DNA of 64,000 nt from Nocardia sp. BMG51109 (GTDB taxonomy: Bacteria; Actinomycetota; Actinomycetes; Mycobacteriales; Mycobacteriaceae). The DNA is taken from NCBI RefSeq assembly GCF_000526215.1, contig NZ_JAFQ01000004.1, positions 6,014,001 to 6,078,000 of the forward strand, written 5' to 3'. Below, one piece after another: positions 57,938 through 64,000 of the stretch. A program made the position numbers and the translations under genes. Under the pieces are notes generated by a model that was not told where the DNA came from, did no database searches, and was given only the letters and a program-made list of their open reading frames with translations. Numbering within the stretch: position 1 is the stretch's first letter; every line of letters starts with the position of its first letter.

Positions 57938-59216
57938 GCACGCCACGTTCGCGCGGGTTCCGCACGGCCGCCGCCGAACGTGCGGTGCGTGCCAGGGCGT
58001 TGCGGCGTTCCTTGGCCAGGTCGGCGTATTCGGCGCCCTGGTGGCGGGCCGTCTCCGCCAGGTGCGCGCCGCGGTATCGGGCGCGCTCGGCCAGTTCGGC
58101 GCCGCGATGTTCGGCGGTGTCGGCGAGTTCGGCACCGCGGTGGCGGGCCTGTTCGGCCCATTTCCGGCCGCGCCGCTGGGTCGTCTCGGCGAGTTCCGCG
58201 CCGCGGTCCTTGCCGCGCCGGGCCAGTTTCCCGCCGCGCCGCTGGGCCGCGCCGGTCAGGTCCGCACTCCGGTGCTTGGCGGTATCCGCCCAGTGCGGGC
58301 CCCGGTGTTCGGCGGTGTCGAGCAGTTCCGCGCCGCGGTGGCGGGCCTGCTCGGTCCATTGCCCGCCGCGTGTGCGGGCCGCCTCGGCGAGGTCGGCCGT
58401 GCGGTGCCTGGCCGCTTCGGCCCACTCGGGACCGCGGCGTTCGGCGGTCTCCTTCCACTCGGCGCCGCGATGTTCGGCGGTGTCGAGCAGCTCGGCGCCG
58501 CGGTGGCGGGCCTGCGCGGCCCACTTCTCGCCGCGCCGGCGGGCCGCTTCGGCCAGATCCGGGCCGCGGTCCTGGACCACGTCGGCGAGTTCGGCGCCGC
58601 GGTGCCTGGCCGTTTCGGCGAGGTCGCCGCCCCGGTCCTGGGCGGCCGCGGCCAGGACCACGCCCTTCTCGGCGGCGGTGTGCGCGAGGTCGCGGCCGTG
58701 AACCGCCTGCTGTTGCAGCCGGTCCCGCAGCGTGTCGCCGCCGGAGCCGAACGGCAGGGCGGTGGCGGCCCGGCGGGCGGCGCGGCGGCCGCGCCAGCCG
58801 ATCGACGGTTTGCCCTCGGTGTCGGCGGACGCGATCATCAGCCCGCCCAGCAGGCCGAGATCCTTCAGGAACGCGGTCTGCTTGGCCCGGCGGCGATCCG
58901 GGTCGGATTCGTTCCAGAAATCCTGTTCGGTGACGGTGGCGGGCACGACGGTGCCGGCCAGTACCAGCGCCGCCAGCCGCGGCACCCGGCCCACGGCGAG
59001 CAGTACGCCGGCCCCGACCTGGGCGGCGGCATTGACGCGCACGATCCGGCCCGGATCGGGCAGCTTGGCGGCCTGCTCCTGCGACAGACTTCGTTCGCCG
59101 CGCGCCACCAGGGTCGCCGCGGCCTTCGCGCGCGGCTCCGGATGCCGCAGCGTGTCGACCCCGTCGACGACGAAGACTGTGGCCAGCAGCGGCCGGGCAA
59201 GTCGGCGGATGATCAT
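57924..59216 (-). CDS. DoxX family membrane protein with long 11-residue repeat tail
   Basis: A 430-residue protein. Residues 1-140 form a DoxX domain ('RRLARPLLATVFVVDGVDTLRHP', 'AAQVGAGVLLAVGRVPRLAALVLAGTVVPA', 'FLKDLGLLGGLMIASAD'). From about 180 to 410 come 21 uninterrupted 11-residue units of the form TAEHRGAELAE / QARHRGAELLD, giving an amphipathic, highly charged helix like LEA or apolipoprotein 11-mers. The tail would lie along a membrane surface or form a long coil. ATG 59216 follows GAGGGAAAGGG. It is next to a universal stress gene, hinting at a stress role. Confidence 0.82.
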   Translation of the reverse strand: MIIRRLARPLLATVFVVDGVDTLRHPEPRAKAAATLVARGERSLSQEQAAKLPDPGRIVRVNAAAQVGAGVLLAVGRVPRLAALVLAGTVVPATVTEQDFWNESDPDRRRAKQTAFLKDLGLLGGLMIASADTEGKPSIGWRGRRAARRAATALPFGSGGDTLRDRLQQQAVHGRDLAHTAAEKGVVLAAAAQDRGGDLAETARHRGAELADVVQDRGPDLAEAARRRGEKWAAQARHRGAELLDTAEHRGAEWKETAERRGPEWAEAARHRTADLAEAARTRGGQWTEQARHRGAELLDTAEHRGPHWADTAKHRSADLTGAAQRRGGKLARRGKDRGAELAETTQRRGRKWAEQARHRGAELADTAEHRGAELAERARYRGAHLAETARHQGAEYADLAKERRNALARTARSAAAVRNPRERGVLRFG

Positions 59217-59305
59217 GGTGAGACCCTTTCCCTCGACGACTGTCCCGGCGGGTTCCCGCGTACCGGTCGGCCAAACGCGCGGGTTCGGGGTACCGGGTTC
59301 AGGGC

Positions 59306-59791
59306 TCAGGGAACCACGGTCACCGGCCAGCGCCCCGCCTTGACCAGCCGCACCGCGACCGAGCCGACCAGCCGGTGCCCGGCCTTCTCCGACGCGCCCA
59401 CGACGACCGCGTCGGCCTTCAGCTCGTCGGCGGCCGCGGCCAGCTCGAAGTAGGGATCGCCGCGCCGGGTGAGGAACTTCCACCGGATCGCGTAGACGTC
59501 CTTGACCTGCTCGGCGTGCCGTTGGATCTCCCGCGCCAGATCGTCGGCCACCTCGGCGGTCACCGCCTGCACATCGGCCCCGTAGGCGCCCGCCATCGAC
59601 ATCCACTGCCGCACGTAAACCATTGCCAGCAGCGCGTTCTGGCGGCGGGCGAGCCCGGCGGCATAGGCGGCCGCCCGCCAGGCGGCATCGGATCCGTCGA
59701 TGCCGACCAGAATGACCTTCGGCCCGTCGGTGCCCAGTTCGAACCCGGACGCCGCGCCGGGCGCCCACTCGGGTGTCTTCTCCTCCGCCAC
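59306..59791 (-). CDS. Universal stress protein (UspA family)
   Basis: A 161-residue UspA-fold protein. 'VILVGIDGSDAAWRAAAYAAGLARR' begins the domain, and the ATP-binding pattern G-x2-G-x9-G(S) is seen as 'VVGASEKAGHRLVGSVAVRLVKAGRWPVTVV'. It binds ATP and supports survival under stress; in mycobacteria such proteins respond to hypoxia. GTG start at 59791. About 90 bases upstream of the DoxX-repeat gene on the same strand and possibly cotranscribed. Confidence 0.9.
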   Translation of the reverse strand: MAEEKTPEWAPGAASGFELGTDGPKVILVGIDGSDAAWRAAAYAAGLARRQNALLAMVYVRQWMSMAGAYGADVQAVTAEVADDLAREIQRHAEQVKDVYAIRWKFLTRRGDPYFELAAAADELKADAVVVGASEKAGHRLVGSVAVRLVKAGRWPVTVVP

Positions 59792-60098
59792 GTATCGAGC
59801 CTAGAACACGAAACCCTCTGCTCAGTCAGGCCGCACGGTCGAGCGATGGACGGTGACCGGGACGTCTCGGGTGCGGCAGGTCGGCCGTGGCACGCGGCGT
59901 CGGCCGATGTTCCGGGACGTGCTCGACGGCGCCGTACGGAGTTCGATCCGGGCAGCAGGTGACAGTCGGTGTGCTCGATCGCCCCCGCGGAGCGGCCTGC
60001 TCCGGCCCGTAACCTCGCGGCGTGGGCGGCAACTCGCGATGAGGACGTTTCACGATCCCCGGACCTCCGAGCAGGGGGCCGAGTTACCGGACACGCTG
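59792..60098. other. Gap without a recognisable gene
   Basis: Roughly 300 bases between the UspA gene and the tandem repeat at the MarR stop. Frames here are open only through base composition. No clear promoter, hairpin or homology was recognised. Confidence 0.35.
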
Positions 60099-60138
60099 TG
60101 TCAGTGTTCCAGTCTGCGTGTCAGTGTTCCAGTCTGCG
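60099..60138. repeat. 20-bp tandem duplication at the 3' end of the MarR gene
   Basis: TGTCAGTGTTCCAGTCTGCG occurs twice back to back (60099-60118 and 60119-60138). The duplicated segment carries the last codons and stop of the MarR gene, so a copy of the gene end follows the real stop. A recent slippage or repair product. Confidence 0.85.
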
Positions 60139-60570
60139 CAGTAGATCCCGGAGGACGGCCAGGTCGGCGGGGGAGAAGGCCGCCAGGGTGTCCGGGGCGG
60201 GGTCGGGGGTGGCGTAGGCGTCGGCGAGCAGGGCGAGGCCGGATTCGGTGGCCGACACCAGTTTCGACCGGCGGTCGGACGGGTCGGTGCGGCGCACCAC
60301 CAGGCCGCGCTGCTCGAGATCGTTGACGGTGACCGTGGTGGCCGGTGCGTCCATGGTGGTGGCGCGGGCGAGATCCTTGATCGTCATCGGCCCCTGGCGC
60401 AGCCGGCGCAGCACGCGAATCCGGCTGAACGCCATACCCGTTCGCTCGACGACCGCGCGCTTCCACTGATCGCGGGTGTCCATCACCACATGCGTGAGCA
60501 ACCGCCAGACCTCGTCGGGAGTCGGCGGATCCTCGGCCCGGGTTCCGGCGGGCGCGGCGCTATCGGACAC
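60121..60570 (-). CDS. MarR family transcriptional regulator
   Basis: A 149-residue winged-helix regulator with 'MAFSRIRVLRRLRQGPMTIKDLARATTMDAPATTVTVNDLEQRGLVVRRTDPSDRRSKLVSATESGLALL', the complete MarR HTH and wing (DxRxK/S). GTG 60570 is inferred; it overlaps the MFS gene by 11 bases, so the two are cotranscribed with the regulator second. It probably represses the operon through the palindrome at 61943. Confidence 0.88.
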   Translation of the reverse strand: MSDSAAPAGTRAEDPPTPDEVWRLLTHVVMDTRDQWKRAVVERTGMAFSRIRVLRRLRQGPMTIKDLARATTMDAPATTVTVNDLEQRGLVVRRTDPSDRRSKLVSATESGLALLADAYATPDPAPDTLAAFSPADLAVLRDLLRRLEH

Positions 60571-61936
60571 CGGTCGGGACCTTCTGTTCCAGCAGCGGCG
60601 CCACCCGGTCCAGGGATCGTCGCGCCCACCCGGTATCGGCGACCGCGCCGAGGACGATGATGACCACGGCGAGCGCGGCCACCACCCACCACAGGCTCGC
60701 ACCGGTCAGCAGGCCGCACAGCGCCACCCCGACGCTCACCCCGATCTGCCGGCTGGTGGACGCCAGGGCCGCCGCCGCACCGGCACGATCGTTGGGCATA
60801 CCGCTGACCGCGGACGTGGTGATGGGCGCGTTCACCGTGCCGAATCCGATGCCGAACATCGCGAACATGACGATAAGGTGCCACATCGGGGTGTCGGCCC
60901 GCAGCGTGGTGAGCAACGCGGCCGATACCGCCATGAACGCCCCGGCCACGAGCAGCGACGGCCGGGTGCCGTACCGGCCGACCAGCCGCCCCGACAGCGG
61001 CGAGCAGATCAGCACGCCCAGCGCCATCGGCAGATACAGCAGCCCGGTGTGCACGGCGGAGAAGTGCCGCGTCCCTTGCAGATACAGCGATGCGCTGAAC
61101 AGGAACGCGCCCAGTCCGGCGAAGGCGCAGACCGCGGTCACCGTGGCCGAGGTGAACGGGACGCTGCGGAAGAAGCGCAGATCGATGAACGGCGACACAT
61201 GCCGCCACTCGTGGAACAGGAACGCCGCCAACGCCACCGCGGTCACCGCGAACATCATCGGCTGCCGCTCGATCAGCCCGAACACCAGCGTGAACATCAC
61301 CACGACGGCCAGCGCCTGGCCGACCGCATCGATCCCGCGCGGCGTCAGCGACTTGGATTCGGGCACGTAGACGGTGGTGAGCACCAGCGCGACCGCGCAG
61401 ATCGGCAGATTGATCCAGAACACCGACTGCCAGCCCAGCGCGTCGATCAGCACGCCGCCCACCAGCGGCCCGAGCGCGGTCGAGATCCCGACCACCGCGC
61501 CCCAGACCCCGACGGCCCGGGCGCGCTCGACGCGGCCGGTGAAGACGGTGGTGATGATCGACATCGCCACCGGGTTGAGCATCGATCCGCCGAGGGCCTG
61601 CACGAACCGCGCCCCGATCAGCACGTCGATATTCGGCGCGAGGCTGCACAGCAGCGATCCGGCCGCGAAGGTGATCAGGCCGATGCGGAACACCCGCCGG
61701 CGCCCGAACCGGTCGGCCGCCGCGCCCGAGAGCATCAGCAGGCTGGCCAGGGTGAGGGTGTAGACGTCGATGATCCACTGCAGGCGCGACAGCGGCGCGT
61801 TCATATCCGAGCGGATCGTGGGTATCGCGACATTGACGATCGTCGCGTCCATGGACGAGATCAGCAGGCTCAGGCAGCACGTCACCAGAACGATCGTCTT
61901 CCGGCGTGCGGTCAGCCCCTCGACAGTGGCAGGCAC
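60560..61936 (-). CDS. MFS drug transporter, DHA2 (EmrB/QacA-like)
   Basis: A 458-residue MFS exporter. 'LLISSMDATIVNVAIPTIRSDMNAPLSRLQWIIDVYTLTLASLLMLSGAAADRFGRRRVFRIG' contains the TM1 Asp motif D1 and motif A; 'GALVGGVLIDALGWQSVFWINLPI' (as 'GPLVGGV') is motif C. It would export drugs or lipophilic acids. GTG 61936 is favoured over TTG 61939. The leader carries a MarR-type palindrome, and the MarR gene follows in the same operon. Confidence 0.9.
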   Translation of the reverse strand: MPATVEGLTARRKTIVLVTCCLSLLISSMDATIVNVAIPTIRSDMNAPLSRLQWIIDVYTLTLASLLMLSGAAADRFGRRRVFRIGLITFAAGSLLCSLAPNIDVLIGARFVQALGGSMLNPVAMSIITTVFTGRVERARAVGVWGAVVGISTALGPLVGGVLIDALGWQSVFWINLPICAVALVLTTVYVPESKSLTPRGIDAVGQALAVVVMFTLVFGLIERQPMMFAVTAVALAAFLFHEWRHVSPFIDLRFFRSVPFTSATVTAVCAFAGLGAFLFSASLYLQGTRHFSAVHTGLLYLPMALGVLICSPLSGRLVGRYGTRPSLLVAGAFMAVSAALLTTLRADTPMWHLIVMFAMFGIGFGTVNAPITTSAVSGMPNDRAGAAAALASTSRQIGVSVGVALCGLLTGASLWWVVAALAVVIIVLGAVADTGWARRSLDRVAPLLEQKVPTGVR

Positions 61937-61942
61937 CAAATT

Positions 61943-61958
61943 ATTGTGAATTCACAAT
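61943..61958. promoter_or_regulatory. MarR-type operator upstream of the MFS-marR operon
   Basis: ATTGTGAATTCACAAT, a perfect 16-bp palindrome, lies seven bases before the MFS start codon, a position that blocks transcription or translation initiation. It is AT-rich relative to its surroundings, typical of MarR operators. Confidence 0.72.
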
Positions 61959-62079
61959 TAACTCGGAGCAATCGATACCGCTGTGGGATGACTCACCGGC
62001 AGGCGCCGTGGCGACCGGGGTTGATCACGCACAACGCGGGTAGCTCCGGGGATGTCGGAACAAGCGAAGGGAGTCAGCC

Positions 62080-62553
62080 GTGGCACAGCCCATTACGACC
62101 ACTCTCGATCCCGAACAGCAGCGCATTGCCGGCGAGGCGCTGAGCGCGGCCGTCGTGGATCTGATCGATCTGTCGCTGATCGCGAAGCAGGCCCACTGGA
62201 ACGTGATCGGCCCCCGCTTCCGCACCCTGCACCAGGCCCTGGACGAACTGGTCACGGTCGCGCGGCAGTTCACCGATTCCACCGCCGAGCGTGCCACCGC
62301 GATCGGGGTGAGCCCGGACGGCCGGGCCCGCACCGTTGCCGACGAATCCGCGGCTCAGGGCTTTCCGGCCGGCTGGCAGCGCGACGACGACGTGATCGAC
62401 GCGATCACCGGCAACCTGGCCGCGATCATCGGCCGGATGCGCGCGCGCATCGACACCACCGACAAGGCCGACCCGGTAACCCAGGATCTGTTCCTGGACA
62501 TCACCGCGCGGCTGGAGCAGCTGCATTGGATGTGGGAGGCCCAGCAAAGCTGA
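62080..62553 (+). CDS. dps: Dps family ferritin-like DNA-protection protein
   Basis: A 157-residue Dps/ferritin-like protein. 'SLIAKQAHWNVIGPRFRTLHQALDELV' gives the inter-subunit ferroxidase His/Asp pattern of Dps, and the last helix ends 'FLDITARLEQLHWMWEAQ'. Members store iron and protect DNA from oxidative damage. GTG 62080 has GAAGGGAG about six bases upstream. Single gene, divergent from the MFS-marR operon. Confidence 0.88.
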   Translation: MAQPITTTLDPEQQRIAGEALSAAVVDLIDLSLIAKQAHWNVIGPRFRTLHQALDELVTVARQFTDSTAERATAIGVSPDGRARTVADESAAQGFPAGWQRDDDVIDAITGNLAAIIGRMRARIDTTDKADPVTQDLFLDITARLEQLHWMWEAQQS

Positions 62554-62610
62554 GAATTTGCTGAACGGTCGGCCGAGCGCCGCCGCGACCAGCGCGGTAG
62601 CGTGCCGATC

Positions 62611-64000
62611 ATGACGACCAACCCCACGGAGGCGCCCGGCGCGCCACCCCTCGCGTCCGCCGGCGAGGAAGGTTACAAGCGCGGGTTGAACCCGCGCACG
62701 ATTCAGATGATCGCGATCGGCGGCGCGATCGGCACCGGTTTGTTCTATGGTGCGGGTGGCGCCATCGAGCAGGCCGGTCCGGCGTTGATCCTGTGTTATC
62801 TGGCGGCCGGGCTGGCTATTTTCGTGATCATGCGGGCGCTGGGTGAGTTGCTGACCTATCGGCCGGTGTCGGGGAGTTTCGCCGAGTACGCCAACGAGTT
62901 CCTGGGCCGTTTCGCGGGTTTCGTGACCGGCTGGACGTACTGGGCGGTGTGGGTGGCTACCTGTATGGCCGAGATCACGGTCGCGGGCAAGTATGTGAAG
63001 TATTGGTTCGCGGTGCCGGAGTGGCTGACCGCGCTGGTGGTGCTCGGTATTTTGTTCGCGGCGAACCTGATCTCGGTGAAGCTGTTCGGTGAGGGCGAGT
63101 TCTGGTTCTCCGCGATCAAGATCGTCGCTATCGCGGGGATGATCCTGATCGGGCTGGGTGTGCTGATCTTCGGGTTCGGCAACACCGACCACTCCACGGT
63201 GACCAACCTGTGGGACGACGGGGGCGTGTTCCCGACCGGGTACGGGCAGGCGTTGCTGGCGTTGCAGATCGTGGTGTTCGCCTATGTCGGTGTGGAACTG
63301 GTGGGGGTGACCGCGGGTGAGGCGGCCGAGCCGCGCAAGACGCTGCGCAAGGCGATCAACACGCTGCCGCTGCGGATCGGCCTGTTCTATGTGGGTGCGC
63401 TGATCATCATCATGTCGGTGGTGAGCTGGACCCAGTTCGAGGACGGCACCAGCCCGTTCGTGGAGGTGTTCTCCCGCATCGGGATTCCGGGCGCGGCCGG
63501 TCTGATCAACTTCGTGCTGCTGACCGCGGCGCTGTCGTCGTGCAACTCGGGGATCTACTCGACCGGGCGGATGCTGCGCAGCCTGTCGCTGCGCGACGAG
63601 GCGCCGGCCGCACTGTCCGGGCTGAGTAGCCGGCAGGTGCCCTACGGCGGCATCGTGGTGTCGGCGGCGATGATGGTGATCGGTGTGGTCGTGAACGTGG
63701 TCTCGCCGGACAAGGCGTTCAGTTACATCACCTCCGTCAGCACCATGGGCATCATCTTCGTGTGGGGGATGATCCTGGTCTGCCACTTCCTGTACCGGGC
63801 CAAGGTGCGGCGCGGTGACCTGCCCGCCGCCGACTACCGGCTGCCCGGCGCCCCGCTCACCAGCACCCTCGCGCTGGCGTTCCTCGGGCTGGTCGTGGTG
63901 CTGCTGTTCTTCACCGACAGCGGCCGCACCGCCCTGATCGTCGGCCTCGTCTGGGGCGTACTCGTCTGCGCGGGATACCCACTGATGAACACCCTCGCCC
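62611..64000 (+). CDS. Amino acid permease (APC superfamily), 3' end beyond window
   Basis: The frame is open from ATG 62611 to the window edge (463 codons so far), with no stop, so the gene is cut by the window. The protein is an AAT/GABA-permease type transporter: 'GLNPRTIQMIAIGGAIGTGLFYGAGGAIEQAGPALIL' is the TM1 signature, 'VSGSFAEYANEFLGRFAGFVTGWTYW' TM3, and 'VFAYVGVELVGVTAGEAAEPRKTL' TM6. Ten or more hydrophobic segments are visible. It would import an amino acid with protons; D-Ser/Ala/Gly and GABA are typical for this group. Confidence 0.88.
   Translation, partial: MTTNPTEAPGAPPLASAGEEGYKRGLNPRTIQMIAIGGAIGTGLFYGAGGAIEQAGPALILCYLAAGLAIFVIMRALGELLTYRPVSGSFAEYANEFLGRFAGFVTGWTYWAVWVATCMAEITVAGKYVKYWFAVPEWLTALVVLGILFAANLISVKLFGEGEFWFSAIKIVAIAGMILIGLGVLIFGFGNTDHSTVTNLWDDGGVFPTGYGQALLALQIVVFAYVGVELVGVTAGEAAEPRKTLRKAINTLPLRIGLFYVGALIIIMSVVSWTQFEDGTSPFVEVFSRIGIPGAAGLINFVLLTAALSSCNSGIYSTGRMLRSLSLRDEAPAALSGLSSRQVPYGGIVVSAAMMVIGVVVNVVSPDKAFSYITSVSTMGIIFVWGMILVCHFLYRAKVRRGDLPAADYRLPGAPLTSTLALAFLGLVVVLLFFTDSGRTALIVGLVWGVLVCAGYPLMNTLA

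Overview
The window is high-GC actinobacterial DNA, most likely from a mycolic-acid actinomycete such as Nocardia, Rhodococcus or Mycobacterium. The evidence is the mix of families: an F420/LLM oxidoreductase, a deazaflavin-dependent (DDN-like) reductase, a mycofactocin-coupled SDR, P450/[3Fe-4S] ferredoxin pairs, zinc-ribbon/OB (DUF35) plus SCP-x thiolase modules, a secreted LIP-family lipase, and many GTG starts with 4-base stop/start overlaps. Genus is inferred from family content only. No rRNA, tRNA, CRISPR array, transposase or phage gene was recognised.

Layout. 0.1-4.7 kb: a PadR-DUF1048-DUF1048 operon, a divergent TetR/MFS efflux pair and a lone aminoglycoside-phosphotransferase-fold gene. 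4.9-16.3 kb and 19.9-47.5 kb: a large acyl-CoA catabolic region of about 33 genes. It holds five AMP-forming acyl-CoA ligases, two CaiB-type CoA-transferases, one acetyl-CoA hydrolase-type CoA-transferase, two crotonases, a double-hotdog MaoC hydratase, an AcuI-type reductase, a paired acyl-CoA dehydrogenase, an LLM flavin oxidoreductase, four SDRs, two P450s, two ferredoxins, two beta-hydroxyacid dehydrogenases, an aldehyde dehydrogenase, an amidohydrolase, an alpha/beta hydrolase, DoxX, and two thiolases with their OB-fold partners. 16.4-19.8 kb: an AraC regulator followed by a duplicated two-gene module with gene debris between the copies. 47.7-64 kb: ordinary accessory genes (secreted lipase, TetR, AraC, GH3 glycosidase, Tat-exported ceramidase, TetR/hydrolase pair, DDN-like protein, a DoxX protein with a long 11-residue repeat tail, UspA, MarR/MFS efflux operon, Dps, and an amino-acid permease cut by the window end).

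How the genes may work together. Nearly every promoter-bearing gap in the catabolic region carries a 15-bp inverted repeat, GAGAAT-N3-ATTCTC or a close variant. I found it upstream of eight or more transcription units, in both single and paired copies. The region therefore looks like one regulon under one repressor, although no gene in the window can be confidently named as that repressor. The likely chemistry is: P450/ferredoxin hydroxylation; SDR and aldehyde dehydrogenase oxidation to a carboxylate; CoA activation by ligases or CoA-transferases; dehydrogenation by the paired acyl-CoA dehydrogenases; hydration by MaoC or crotonase; and C-C cleavage by thiolase/OB-fold pairs resembling the steroid side-chain retro-aldolase systems. 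A phosphotransferase-fold gene in the dehydrogenase operon recalls the 4-hydroxyacyl-CoA kinase route of LvaA/ACAD11. The substrate (terpenoid, steroid-like, alicyclic or branched acid) cannot be read from the sequence.
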